Positions 32,517 through 41,079 of a stretch of 64,000 nt of DNA are shown here, piece by piece. The stretch spans positions 372,001 through 436,000 of the forward strand of contig NZ_JBGCCH010000002.1 in NCBI RefSeq assembly GCF_041261205.1, written 5' to 3'. Numbering within the stretch: position 1 is the stretch's first letter; each line of letters starts with the position of its first letter. A model generated the notes under the pieces. It saw only the letters and a program-made list of their open reading frames with translations, made no database searches and was not told the DNA's origin. The stretch comes from Catenulispora sp. MAP5-51 (GTDB lineage: Bacteria > Actinomycetota > Actinomycetes > Streptomycetales > Catenulisporaceae). The position numbers and the translations under genes were made by a program.

Positions 32517-33533
32517 CTATACGGCCACACGCCATGGCCGCACTGCCGCCACGGGAATCGCTTCGCGGGCGGCCCGTTCCCGGTGTTCCTTAGGGCTGAT
32601 GCCGCGCACTCTCTTGAAGGCGGCGCTCAACGCGAACGCACTGCCGTACCCGACTTGTTCGGCCACTGATGCGATGGTCGCCGCGGGGTCACGCAGCAGG
32701 TCCGCGGACAGCGCGAGCCGCCAGTTCGCCAAGTAGGCCATCGGCGGCTCCCCCACCTCCGCTGTGAAGCGCCTCGCGAGGGCGGCACGCGACACGTGCG
32801 CCGCATCCGCGAGGCCTGCGACGGTCCAGGGATGCGCGGGGTCGTCGTGGATCAGGCGCAGCGCAGTCCCGACCACCGGGTCGTCCTGCGCGCGGTACCA
32901 GGCGGGGGTCTCCACGTCGGGACGCGCGAGCCAGGTCCGCAGCGCGACCACCGTCAGCAGGTCGAGGAGCCGGTCCAGGACCGCGTCCTGGCCGGGGGTG
33001 TCGCGGGCCACCTCGTCGGCCAGCAGCGGGATCAGCGGCGTGTCGCACTCTCCGTCGCGCAGTACGGCCAGCGGCGGGAGCGCGGACAACAGCGGTGCGC
33101 AGATCTCGCTGAGGACCTGATACGTGCCGGTGACCAGCACGGTGGCGCCGTCGGGGGCGTTGCCCCAGCTCCGCGTGCCGAGGGCGCGGAGGTCGCCGAG
33201 GTCCTCGCCGTCCGGCGTGGTGCAGCGCTGGCCGGGGTGGATGACGGCCTGCGGCTCGGTCGCGGGGTCGTCGGCGAAGACGTACGGGTCCGGGCCGCGC
33301 AGGATCGCCAGGTCGCCCCGGCACAAGCGGGTCGGCGCGCCGGTGACGGTCACCGCACCGGCGGTGGAGGGAACGCGCTCCGGGACCACCCACGCAGTGC
33401 CCGAGACCACCGCGACCAGGGTCAGCGGCGCCTGGTCCTGCACCCGCAGCGACCACGGCGGGGTGAGCAGGGAACGCAGCAGGAAGGCACCGTCGGCACG
33501 CGGTCCGTTGAGCAACCCGGCTATGACGTCCAT
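32517..33533 (-). CDS. AraC-family regulator (cupin N-terminus)
   Basis: The 338-residue regulator has an N-terminal cupin_6-type ligand domain (LTLVAVVSGTAWVV, LCRGDLAILRGPDPYVFAD) and a C-terminal AraC DNA-binding domain with two HTHs (TVAGLADAAHVSRAALARRF and IASVAEQVGYGSAFALSAAFK). It is divergent from the NmrA-like gene, whose promoter it most likely controls; AraC proteins of this type often regulate an adjacent oxidoreductase. A much longer frame upstream is antisense to the NmrA gene and is not used. Confidence 0.92.
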   Translation of the reverse strand: MDVIAGLLNGPRADGAFLLRSLLTPPWSLRVQDQAPLTLVAVVSGTAWVVPERVPSTAGAVTVTGAPTRLCRGDLAILRGPDPYVFADDPATEPQAVIHPGQRCTTPDGEDLGDLRALGTRSWGNAPDGATVLVTGTYQVLSEICAPLLSALPPLAVLRDGECDTPLIPLLADEVARDTPGQDAVLDRLLDLLTVVALRTWLARPDVETPAWYRAQDDPVVGTALRLIHDDPAHPWTVAGLADAAHVSRAALARRFTAEVGEPPMAYLANWRLALSADLLRDPAATIASVAEQVGYGSAFALSAAFKRVRGISPKEHRERAAREAIPVAAVRPWRVAV

Positions 33534-33614
33534 GCTTCGACTGTAGACGATCACGTATGGATATGTGGAGTCTGGACCATTCTGGATCTCACCGGCGGCC
33601 GCTGTACTGGAGTC

Positions 33615-34469
33615 ATGAACACGAACGAGAACACGGGAAACGAGAATCCGGCCACGGGTCGGGTCCTGGTCCTCGGCGCCTCCGGCAAGACCGGGCGCCG
33701 GGTGGCCGACCGGCTGGAGGCGGCCGGCGTGGCCGTGCGGCGCGGCTCCCGCTCGGCGAGCCCGGCCTTCGACTGGGAGGACACGGCGACGTGGCCCTCG
33801 GTGCTGGAGGGCGTCACGAGCGTCTACGTGTCCTTCTTCCCGGACCTGGCCGTGCCGGGGGCGCCCGAGGCGGTGGCGGCGTTCGGCACGGAGGCCCGGC
33901 GGGCCGGAGTGCGGCGCATGGTGCTGCTGTCGGGACGCGGCGAGAAGGAGGCGCAGCGGGCCGAGGAGGCCGTCGCGGAGTCGGGGTTGGAGTGGACGGT
34001 GGTGCGCTCCAGCTGGTTCGCGCAGAACTTCTCCGAGGGCTCCTTCCTGGAGTCGGTGCTGTCGGGCGAGGTGGTGCTGCCGGTCGGGGACGTCCGGGAG
34101 CCGTTCATCGACGTCGAGGACATCGCCGACGTCGCGGTCGCCGCACTCACCGGGGACGGGCACCACGGGCAGGTCTACGAGGTCACCGGGCCGCGTCTGC
34201 TGACCTTCGCGGAGGCGGTGAACGCTATAGCGGAGTCCTCAGGGCGCGATATCGCCTTCACGTCGGTTCCGCTTGAAGCGTTCACCGCGTACCTCGCGGA
34301 GGCAGGCGAGGACCCGGCGGCGATCGAGATCTTCACGTACCTCTTCACGGAGGTCCTGGACGGCCGCAACGCCTATGTGGCCGACGGAGTGAGTCGCGCT
34401 ATAGGGAGACCGCCGCGGGACTTCACGGAGTACGCACGCGCCGCCGCCGAGAACGGAGTCTGGAAGTGA
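33615..34469 (+). CDS. NmrA-like NAD(P)-binding protein
   Basis: The 284-residue protein has a Rossmann N-terminus with the glycine motif VLVLGASGKTGRRVADRL, then VEAVRSSWFAQNFSEG-like central segments (TVVRSSWFAQNFSEGSFLE) and PFIDVEDIADVAVAAL. It belongs to the NmrA/HSCARG family, which bind NAD(P)(H) as redox sensors or act as quinone/isoflavone-reductase-like enzymes. It is the first gene after the divergent AraC regulator and is coupled to the DUF1772 gene by a GTGA overlap. Confidence 0.9.
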   Translation: MNTNENTGNENPATGRVLVLGASGKTGRRVADRLEAAGVAVRRGSRSASPAFDWEDTATWPSVLEGVTSVYVSFFPDLAVPGAPEAVAAFGTEARRAGVRRMVLLSGRGEKEAQRAEEAVAESGLEWTVVRSSWFAQNFSEGSFLESVLSGEVVLPVGDVREPFIDVEDIADVAVAALTGDGHHGQVYEVTGPRLLTFAEAVNAIAESSGRDIAFTSVPLEAFTAYLAEAGEDPAAIEIFTYLFTEVLDGRNAYVADGVSRAIGRPPRDFTEYARAAAENGVWK

Positions 34470-35020
34470 AGACACGCATGAACGGCAGCGGCGTCCTGGC
34501 AGCCGCGACGGTGGTGACCGGGCTCATCGCCGGGGTCTACTACGCCTTCGCCTGCTCGGTGATGCTGGGCCTGGGCGCCTCCGGGGACCGGACCTTCATC
34601 GAGGCGATGCAGAACATCAACAAGAAGATCGAGAACCCGGTGTTCTTCCTGACCTTCTTCGGCGCCCTGGTCCTCCCGGCCTGGGCCCTGCGCACCTTCC
34701 GCCGCGACCGCGAGCTGCGCCTGTGGATCGCCGCCGGACTCGCGCTCTACACGATCGGCCTGCTGACCACGATGGCGGTCAACATCCCGCTGAACAACCA
34801 GCTGGCCGCCGCCGGCACCGCGGCGGCGATCAAGGACCCGGCCGCGGTCCGCGCCCACTTCGAGGACACGTGGAACATGTGGAACGTCGCAAGGGCGCTG
34901 CTCAGCACGGGCGCCGCGGCCTGCCTGGCGCGGGCGCTGCTGATGGCCGGCCGCCGCGGCCGGGACGCGGCGCAACCGGCCCAGGCCCCGGTCGTGCCGC
35001 AGACGTGGAGCGCTGTTTGA
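34466..35020 (+). CDS. DUF1772 (anthrone oxygenase-like) membrane protein
   Basis: The 184-residue protein has four spans (VLAAATVVTGLIAGVYYAFA, PVFFLTFFGALVLPAWAL, LWIAAGLALYTIGLLTTMAV, and RALLSTGAAACLARALLMA). The conserved NIPLNNQL and TWNMWNVARALLS segments identify DUF1772, whose fungal and bacterial members include cofactor-free anthrone oxygenases. GTG 34466 overlaps the upstream stop. With NmrA and AraC it forms a small redox-type operon; the substrate is unknown. Confidence 0.9.
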   Translation: MKTRMNGSGVLAAATVVTGLIAGVYYAFACSVMLGLGASGDRTFIEAMQNINKKIENPVFFLTFFGALVLPAWALRTFRRDRELRLWIAAGLALYTIGLLTTMAVNIPLNNQLAAAGTAAAIKDPAAVRAHFEDTWNMWNVARALLSTGAAACLARALLMAGRRGRDAAQPAQAPVVPQTWSAV

Positions 35021-35045
35021 CCGGCTGGAGGGGGTGGGACGCGAG

Positions 35046-35088
35046 AACGGCCCTGCGGGATTCGCTAAGGGAATCCCACAGGGCCGTT
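35046..35088. terminator. Bidirectional hairpin terminator
   Basis: 18-bp arms with one C-A mismatch (35046-35063 with 35071-35088) enclose a 7-base loop. TT follows in the stem base. It sits between the convergent DUF1772 and HAD genes. Confidence 0.85.
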
Positions 35089-35098
35089 TCGCTGTGCG

Positions 35099-35659
35099 TC
35101 AGCCCGCAGCCGTGCCCAGGGCATCTGCCCATGTCGCCAAGGCTTCGAAGTCATCGGCCACCAGACCGATCGCCGGGTCGATGCGGCGCAGGAGGGCCGG
35201 ACCTTCGTGGTGGGCGCGGACCCAGTCGAGGTCTGCGTCGGTGATGTCGTCGTCGATCCATGCGAACGGGCGACCGGCCGCCCAGGTGAGGATTTCAGGG
35301 GTCTTCCAGCAGAGACCGCCATCCGGCATGGTGCGCTCCTCGGGCCAGGTGATGACCGGCAGCTCGGGAAGGCCGAGGACCGGGCCTATGAATTCGTTCG
35401 CCTCGTGTTGCCAGGTGGTGGCCCAGATCAGGGTGAAGGGCAGAGCCGCCAGCGCCGGGCCGTGGTCCGGATTGAGCCAGACCCGCAGTGGCTTGACCTC
35501 TTTGTCGGGCATGCCCAGCAGGTCCAGCAGAGCCCTCCGCTCCTCGGCCCAGCTTGGGGGCAGTAGCCGGTGTGTCGTGTAGCCCTCCGGACGGCGGGTC
35601 CGTTTGGCCGCATACGGATTCAACGGTCCGTCCACGTCGATCAACAGCATTGGCCGCAT
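35099..35659 (-). CDS. HAD-like protein
   Basis: The 186-residue protein begins with a HAD-like motif I (LLIDVDGPLNPY, D-x-D) and has the later acidic motif WIDDDITDADLDW. The region between is consistent with a minimal HAD fold without a large cap (TLIWATTWQHEANEF as motif II region). These actinobacterial proteins are annotated as HAD domain-containing; phosphatase activity is likely, substrate unknown. It is transcribed away from the VOC gene region on the same strand. Confidence 0.82.
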   Translation of the reverse strand: MRPMLLIDVDGPLNPYAAKRTRRPEGYTTHRLLPPSWAEERRALLDLLGMPDKEVKPLRVWLNPDHGPALAALPFTLIWATTWQHEANEFIGPVLGLPELPVITWPEERTMPDGGLCWKTPEILTWAAGRPFAWIDDDITDADLDWVRAHHEGPALLRRIDPAIGLVADDFEALATWADALGTAAG

Positions 35660-35715
35660 GGATCCGAACGCTATAGGGCTCCCATTACTGACGTCGCCCG
35701 AAAATCACCCCGCGA

Positions 35716-36072
35716 TCACGCCGCCGCGACGCAGAAGGGATGCCCCTCGGGGTCCGTCAGCACCGTCCAGCTGTCGCCGCCGGGCTGGAAGTCGGGCAGC
35801 TTCGCGCCGGCGGCCAGCAGGTCCTGGACGGCCTGGGCCTTGTCGGCGGCCTTGAAGTCCAGGTGGGCGTGCTTGGCCGGGTCGGGCCAGGACGGCGGCC
35901 GGTAGTCGGGGACGTGCTGGAAGGCGAGGGTGACGGGGCCTTCGCCGACGTAGACGAAGGTGTCGTCGGTGTCGGTGATCGGCCACCCGGTGGCGGTGCT
36001 GTAGAAGGCGGCGAGGGCGGCCGGGTCGGCGCTGTCGAACATGATCGTGGTGAGGGTCAGCGGTGCGTTCAT
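35716..36072 (-). CDS. VOC-family (glyoxalase/bleomycin resistance-like) protein
   Basis: The 118-residue single VOC module starts LTLTTIMFDSADPAALAAFYS and ends WTVLTDPEGHPFCV. The second half has HAHLDFKAADKAQAVQDLLA. These are the paired beta-alpha-beta-beta-beta units of the superfamily; the usual E/H metal ligands are only partly kept (H at HLDF), so binding rather than catalysis is possible. It is divergent from an AraC regulator, which may control it. A longer upstream start is possible, but MNAPLT fits homologues. Confidence 0.88.
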   Translation of the reverse strand: MNAPLTLTTIMFDSADPAALAAFYSTATGWPITDTDDTFVYVGEGPVTLAFQHVPDYRPPSWPDPAKHAHLDFKAADKAQAVQDLLAAGAKLPDFQPGGDSWTVLTDPEGHPFCVAAA

Positions 36073-36161
36073 GGGGACGAGGATGCGCCGTGTCGGCGGG
36101 TGCCGTATTGAAGATTCTTGCGGGTGCGGGACTGTCGGTGCCGGCACGTAGCGTCGGCCTC

Positions 36162-36938
36162 GTGCAGACCGCCACGACGCTCGCAGCCCGGCCCGAGTTC
36201 TCGGTGCACACGGTTGACTGCATGGGCGGGGGCGTCGGTTGGTCGGATGCCGAGGAACACAGAGCGCGGCGGCTGGTGCTGATCCGCCAAGGGCGCTTCC
36301 GGCGCTGGGCCAACGGAGTCGCGACCGATCTGGACCGTACTAGCGCCTACATGACGGCGCCGGGTGAAGAGGAACGCTTCGCGCATCCGGCAGGTGGGGA
36401 TGTCTGCACATCCGTGGGATTCTCCGGAGATCTCTGGGGACGGCTTCCTATAGGAAGCCCCGTATATGTAGACGCGCGCATTGAGTTCGCACATAGGCGG
36501 CTACTGGCGGCGGCCGCTACAGGAGATGCGGACTACGCGACTGCCGAAGAACTCTTAAAGCTTGTCGCGCTTGCTGCCGGCTACACATCGAAATCCGTGA
36601 TCGGGGATGGCGTATTGGCGGCAGCCGCCCGTGAGGCGATCCTGGCCGATGTCCCTCAAGCCGCGACACTCTGCGGGCTGGCGGGGCTGTTGGGGATCTC
36701 GCCGTTCAGGCTGAGCCGTGTCTTCTCTCGGGAGACCGGGGTTTCCTTGACCCGCTATCGCAACCGGGTCCGCGTCGGCCGCGCGATGGAGCGTCTCACG
36801 GACGGTGAGACGGCGCTCGCCGACCTCGCGTGCGAGCTCGGATTCGCCGACCAGGCGCATCTGACCCGGACCGTGCGCGACCACGTCGGGCACACGCCGG
36901 GGGCCGTGCGGCGGCTGCTGGCGAGCTCGAGGAGCTGA
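36162..36938 (+). CDS. AraC-family transcriptional regulator
   Basis: The 258-residue regulator has an N-terminal cupin-like sensing domain (ARRLVLIRQGRFRRWANG) and a C-terminal pair of HTHs (TLCGLAGLLGISPFRLSRVF and ALADLACELGFADQAHLTRT), ending VGHTPGAVRRLL. Start GTG 36162 (VQTATTLAARPEF). The middle third is noticeably richer in A/T, with rare codons such as ATA, and contains an 18-bp perfect palindrome at 36442-36459, suggesting recent acquisition. It is divergent from the VOC gene by about 90 bases. Confidence 0.88.
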   Translation: MQTATTLAARPEFSVHTVDCMGGGVGWSDAEEHRARRLVLIRQGRFRRWANGVATDLDRTSAYMTAPGEEERFAHPAGGDVCTSVGFSGDLWGRLPIGSPVYVDARIEFAHRRLLAAAATGDADYATAEELLKLVALAAGYTSKSVIGDGVLAAAAREAILADVPQAATLCGLAGLLGISPFRLSRVFSRETGVSLTRYRNRVRVGRAMERLTDGETALADLACELGFADQAHLTRTVRDHVGHTPGAVRRLLASSRS

Positions 36939-37029
36939 CCGGGCCGCGAGCCGACCAGACCGGCGAACTGACCAGGTCAGCGGGCTGACAGCACCGTCGC
37001 ACCGGCGCCCCCTGGCCGGCCCACGCAAA

Positions 37030-37059
37030 GCCCCGCAGGATCAGTCAATCCGGCGGGGC
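37030..37059. terminator. Hairpin terminator between convergent regulators
   Basis: 12-base arms with one internal mismatch (37030-37041 with 37048-37059) enclose a 6-base loop. The GC-rich stem is of GCCCCGC type. Confidence 0.75.
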
Positions 37060-37111
37060 CGTATGCGCGCTCTTCACTTCGATCCCCCGATCGGCAGGAG
37101 GGCCTGCCTGC

Positions 37112-37957
37112 CTACACCCGGGCCGACTGCATCGGCGCCCGGACGCCGTGCCGGTTCAGCGGGACCGTCGCGACCTGGCCCTGGCGCAGCGGCTGCGCGC
37201 CGGGGGCGGTGGCGGGGGCCGGGACCGGGGCGCCCGGGGCCGCCGGCGACGAGGACGCCCCCGACCCGGCCGGGGCCGGGACCGGCAGCGAACCGGCCGG
37301 GGCGCCCGGGCCCGCGGCGACCGTGGCGTGCGCCGCCTCGGCCAGGAGCAGGCGGAGCTTCATCATCTCGGCGAGCTTGGCCGGGTTGTCCTCCTGGCCG
37401 CCGTAGGGGACGTCGATGGTCTCGATGACGCAGCGCGCCACCTCGTTGCCCGCCGCCTCGGCCAGGGTGCGGGTGAAGACCGACGCCGCGTCGTGGAACG
37501 GGCCCGGGTCCTCCACGGCCGCGCGCATGCGCTCCAGGGACGCCGCCAGCTGTTCGCGCTGGGGCGGGTGGATGCGGCGGGCGGCCAGCTCGGCCATCAG
37601 CGTGAGCAGGGCCGTGCGGACCTCGCCGAGCTCGGCGACCAGCTCCGGGGAGGATTCGTACTCCAGCTGCACGCTCAGGACCAGCGGGTCGAGCAGGTTC
37701 CACTCGGCCTTGGGGCGGACGGTGGTGCCGCGGCCGTGGCGGATGCGCAGGACGCGCTTCTCCTCCAGGGCCTTGAGCGCCTCGCGCAGGATGGTGCGGC
37801 TGACCGCGAACTCGGCCGCGAGCGCCGCCTCCGGTGGCAGATCGGTGCCCGGCGGGAACTCGCCTTCCAGTATGCGCAGCAGCAGCCGCTCGACGACGGC
37901 GTTGGCGAGGCGGGCGGGCCGGATGACCCGGTGGACGTTCCATCCCTCGACATACAT
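37112..37957 (-). CDS. FadR/GntR-family transcriptional regulator
   Basis: The 281-residue protein has an N-terminal winged helix (ANAVVERLLLRILEGEFPPG, AALAAEFAVSRTILREALKAL, RIRHGRGTTV) followed by an FCD-type helical effector domain (SPELVAELGEVRTALLTLMA). The family binds carboxylate ligands, often with a metal. The C-terminal 60 residues are a Pro/Ala/Gly-rich extension unlike the family. It is a single gene; 137 bp upstream separate it from the CoxG-like gene. Confidence 0.9.
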   Translation of the reverse strand: MYVEGWNVHRVIRPARLANAVVERLLLRILEGEFPPGTDLPPEAALAAEFAVSRTILREALKALEEKRVLRIRHGRGTTVRPKAEWNLLDPLVLSVQLEYESSPELVAELGEVRTALLTLMAELAARRIHPPQREQLAASLERMRAAVEDPGPFHDAASVFTRTLAEAAGNEVARCVIETIDVPYGGQEDNPAKLAEMMKLRLLLAEAAHATVAAGPGAPAGSLPVPAPAGSGASSSPAAPGAPVPAPATAPGAQPLRQGQVATVPLNRHGVRAPMQSARV

Positions 37958-38094
37958 GCTGCTGGTGCTCCTCGATGTGCTGCTGCGTCACTGGCCGCCG
38001 CGCGGGTCTGCCCGGCGTCCAGGCATCCGGTGTGATGTACCGACTTGCGCGCCAACATACGAGCCGAGGTCCACTCAAGGCAGCTATCTGAGGG

Positions 38095-39000
38095 CTATTC
38101 CATCCTAAATGATGAATCCGCGCCCGGCTTCCCGGCGCGGTGGCGCCGCCTGCGCTTGATCAGCAGGAACAATGTCAGAGCCGCGATCGCCGGGAACCAG
38201 CGGTTCTTCTCATAGCGGCCGTTCCAGACGGCGGCCAACGGGTCCTCGGAAAGCGGATCGGCGATCTTCTCCGGCACGGATTCCGTGCTTTTATTCGCCG
38301 GCTCCGCCGCGGGTTCGGCCACTTCGGCCGCCTCGGCTGCTGCGACGACATCAAGGGCTTCAGCGATTGCGGGCGCCTCGACGGTTTCAGCCACTTCGGG
38401 CGCCTCGACAGGCTGGACCGTCTCGCGCGCCTCGACCGCCTCGACGGTTTGAACCGTCTCCACCGCCTGAACCGTCTCGACCGCAGAACCCTCATGCTCC
38501 GCGTCCCGATAGTCGGCGGCCAGCGCCTCGATCCAGGCCGTGCCCAGCGCCGCGACGGCGCCGTGCCAGTCATCCCGCGTGAACTCCAGGGCCCGCCCGG
38601 TCAGCTCCAGCTCCGGCACCACGGAGATCAGGGTCCGTTCACCGGCGTCCCCGGCCGGCGCCAGCGTGACCCGCAGGTACCCGGCCAGCGCGCCGCTGCC
38701 CCGCGCCTGCGCGGCGTCGATCGCGATGTCCAGCGTGCCCTTGTGCGCCTCGGCTCCCGCTATGCACGCGGTGCCCCGGTACGTGATGGCAGCCCCGGTT
38801 CCGGCCCCGCCAGCACCCACCCGCAGCTTCAGGCGGCCGGCGACGACGTCCCCGGCGACCCCCTCGGGCCCGTCGGCCGGCGGCACCGCGTGCACCGCGT
38901 CGACGACCAGCCCGGGCACGGCGCGCGCCATCTTCTCGGGATCGGTGAACGCCAGCCACATAGTCCGGTGCCGCACTGGCACCTCGACTTCGAACGCCAT
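38095..39000 (-). CDS. CoxG-like SRPBCC protein with C-terminal membrane anchor
   Basis: The 301-residue protein has residues 1-about 150 with the CoxG (CO dehydrogenase subunit G) helix-grip fold (TDPEKMARAVPGLVVDAVH, VAGRLKLRVGAGG, ALAGYLRVTLAPAG). A repetitive acidic linker follows (about 165-245) with recurring VETVQ/VEAVE units, then a C-terminal span (WFPAIAALTLFLLI) and basic tail. No cox or xdh genes lie nearby, so a CODH role is unlikely. ATG 39000 is used. Confidence 0.82.
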   Translation of the reverse strand: MAFEVEVPVRHRTMWLAFTDPEKMARAVPGLVVDAVHAVPPADGPEGVAGDVVAGRLKLRVGAGGAGTGAAITYRGTACIAGAEAHKGTLDIAIDAAQARGSGALAGYLRVTLAPAGDAGERTLISVVPELELTGRALEFTRDDWHGAVAALGTAWIEALAADYRDAEHEGSAVETVQAVETVQTVEAVEARETVQPVEAPEVAETVEAPAIAEALDVVAAAEAAEVAEPAAEPANKSTESVPEKIADPLSEDPLAAVWNGRYEKNRWFPAIAALTLFLLIKRRRRHRAGKPGADSSFRME

Positions 39001-39072
39001 CGCGTACCCACCCCCTCGCCGGGAAGTCACCCGCGTGCCCGCCATCGTGCGGACCGCGTGCCTGGTGGCACG

Positions 39073-39837
39073 TTACCAGCGCTTGGACATCCCGCGGCTG
39101 ACCTTGGTCACCAGATTCCGGGGGACGAGCTTGGCCACGGCGGTGATCGCCTTGTACTGCATGCTCGGCACGCTCACCGCCAGACCCCGCCGCAGGTCGT
39201 GCAGAGCGCCCTCGACGATCTCGTCGGCCTCCAGCCACATCCACCCGGGGACGTCGGCGGTGTCGATGTCCGCGCGCTCGTGGAACTCGGTGTGGGTGAA
39301 GCCCGGACAGACCGCCATCACCCGCACGCCGGTCCCGTACACCTCGGCGGCGACGGACTCGCTGAAGTTGGTGACCCAGGCCTTGGCCGAGCTGTAGGTG
39401 CCGCGCGGGACGAAGCCGGCGACCGAGGAGACGTTGATGACCGCGCCCTTGCCGCGCTCGATCATGCCCGGCAGCGCCGCGCGGGTCAGCCGCAGGACGG
39501 CGCGCACCATCACGTCGAGCATCTGCTCCTCGTCCTCGACCGGGTGCGACAGGAAGGCGCTGCCCTGGCCGAAGCCGGCGTTGTTGACCAGGACGTCGAT
39601 GCCGCGCAGCGGGTCGGCGAGACGGTCCTCGACGACCGCCCGGCCCTGAACCGTGGCCAGGTCTGCGGAGACGACCTCGACCGTGCCGGCCCCCAGCAGA
39701 GTGAGCTCGGCGGCGGCGTCTTGCAGACGCTCGACGTTCCGGGCCACGAGCACCAGGTCATAGCGGGCCGCCGCGAAACGGCGGGCGAACGCGGCACCGA
39801 TGCCGGCCGTCGCCCCGGTAATCAAGGCCGTCGTCAT
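39073..39837 (-). CDS. Short-chain dehydrogenase/reductase
   Basis: The 254-residue classical SDR has the cofactor motif ITGATAGIG, the NNAG motif (VLVNNAGFG), the catalytic Ser in NVSSVAG and Tyr/Lys in YSSAKAW. The C-terminus is basic (RGMSKRW), as in SDRs associated with membranes. RN after VLVA suggests NADP preference (LVARN). The start overlaps the DUF2617 stop by ATGA (39834-39837), so the two are coupled. Confidence 0.93.
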   Translation of the reverse strand: MTTALITGATAGIGAAFARRFAAARYDLVLVARNVERLQDAAAELTLLGAGTVEVVSADLATVQGRAVVEDRLADPLRGIDVLVNNAGFGQGSAFLSHPVEDEEQMLDVMVRAVLRLTRAALPGMIERGKGAVINVSSVAGFVPRGTYSSAKAWVTNFSESVAAEVYGTGVRVMAVCPGFTHTEFHERADIDTADVPGWMWLEADEIVEGALHDLRRGLAVSVPSMQYKAITAVAKLVPRNLVTKVSRGMSKRW

Positions 39838-40418
39838 GGCCTCAAGCCTGGCATGCCCCCTCCGGCGCCACCAGAGGGGGGTGCCAGGTACAGGACGGTC
39901 CTGGTGGCGACCACGTCCCCGCCGCCGCCGGTGTGCGGGTAGGTGTGCCACGTGCGCCACAGCACCCCGCACAGCCGGGCCGGGAGCGGTTCGACGACCA
40001 CCGCGGTGACGGCGTCGGGGTTCGCGGGGAACACCGCGACGGTGGCGTCGGGCAGGACGCCGGCGTAGTCGCGCAGGGCGCTGGCCCAGGCCGGGAAGTG
40101 GTCGGCGGCCACTTCGCGGACTTCGCAGCGCACTTCGTAGTGGTAGCCGTCGTCGAGCTCGCGCTCTATGGCTATCGGCAGCGGACCGGCGGCAGCCTCG
40201 CGGCAGGCGACGGTCTCGCGGCAGACCAGGCGGGCCGGCTCGGCGTCGGCGGCGCGGACCAGGATCTGGTGCGAGGCGCCGAGGATGCGGACCTCCACGT
40301 CGAGGCCGCCGACCGGATGCCGGCGGCTGTGCAGGGAGGGCTGGTCAGGGGCCTCCAGGGACCACGACAGCTCCGAGGCACGGACGTCCCTGTAGGGGAC
40401 CGATAAGGGAGCGATCAC
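39834..40418 (-). CDS. DUF2617-family protein
   Basis: The 194-residue protein matches the actinobacterial DUF2617 pattern: SLEAPDQPSLHSRRHPVGGLDVEVRILGASHQ (as separate blocks PSLHSRRH and EVRILGASHQ), YEVRCEVREV, and LCGVLWRTWHTYPHTGG. The function is unknown; a soluble beta-rich fold is likely. GTG 40418. It is translationally coupled to the SDR gene downstream. Confidence 0.85.
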   Translation of the reverse strand: MIAPLSVPYRDVRASELSWSLEAPDQPSLHSRRHPVGGLDVEVRILGASHQILVRAADAEPARLVCRETVACREAAAGPLPIAIERELDDGYHYEVRCEVREVAADHFPAWASALRDYAGVLPDATVAVFPANPDAVTAVVVEPLPARLCGVLWRTWHTYPHTGGGGDVVATRTVLYLAPPSGGAGGGMPGLRP

Positions 40419-40519
40419 GCATGGTGAACGAGCCGGCCGGTGCTGGAGTCACGAGGAAAGCGTATGGTCCGACGATTCGACGAGTGGATCCCGAGCGGGG
40501 GTCCGGCGGTGCGGCCGGA

Positions 40520-41014
40520 TCAGCGGCGGCCTCGGCCCCGGCCCCGGCCCTTGTCCCGGCCGTCGTCGCGACCGCCGTCCCGGCCGGCATCACGACCGCT
40601 GTCGCGACCAGCGTCGCGTTCCTGGTCCCGGCCCCCGTCGCGCGCCTTGCCCTTGCGCTCGCGACCGCCTTCTTCGTGTCCGGTCTGGCGGCCGTGCTCG
40701 GTCTCGCGGTGGATGACCGCCTTGCGGCGGCCGACCATCGGCAGGCCCAGCATGCCCAGGCCGGCCCCGGCCAGCGGGGTGTAGAGCCACCAGCCGTGCC
40801 CGTCGGCGATCAGGGTTTTACGAAAAGGCAACAAAATGAGGAAAGCAGCAGCCCACAGGCCGATGCCGATCCAGATAACCTTTGCCTCGTTGATCTGCAT
40901 CGGCTCCAGTTTGGGCCGGCCGGCGCGGCCTTTCGGGGCGGTGCGCCCGGAAGTGTCACGCTCCGGCGTGCCCTCCGGTTCGTCCGCTCTGCGCCTGCGG
41001 CCCTGGGTTGTCAT
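40520..41014 (-). CDS. DUF2530-like two-span membrane protein with Arg/Gly/Asp-rich tail
   Basis: The 164-residue protein has a charged N-terminus, the segment EAKVIWIGIGLWAAAFLILL (span 1), then WWLYTPLAGAGLGMLGLPMV (span 2), as in DUF2530 proteins. An extraordinary C-terminal tail of repeated GRD triplets (GRDSGRDAGRDGGRDDGRD) ends in GRGRGRGRR. The tail could bind nucleic acid or acidic phospholipids. It is divergent from the NCS2 permease, with about 65 bases between. Confidence 0.82.
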   Translation of the reverse strand: MTTQGRRRRADEPEGTPERDTSGRTAPKGRAGRPKLEPMQINEAKVIWIGIGLWAAAFLILLPFRKTLIADGHGWWLYTPLAGAGLGMLGLPMVGRRKAVIHRETEHGRQTGHEEGGRERKGKARDGGRDQERDAGRDSGRDAGRDGGRDDGRDKGRGRGRGRR

Positions 41015-41079
41015 GTGGACAGGATATCGGCGGTCAGAGACTTTCCAGCTGCGGTACGGATCACCAGAGGAGTGGGAGC

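Noticed and set aside
33534-34166. N-terminal extension of the AraC protein
   Set aside because: It is antisense to the NmrA-like gene and low in plausible domain content; ATG 33533 gives the normal family length.
34200-36460. Recurrent CTATAG/CTATA strings as a site family
   Set aside because: Most occurrences fall inside coding regions at Ala-Ile codon pairs and are scattered; no consistent spacing or position.
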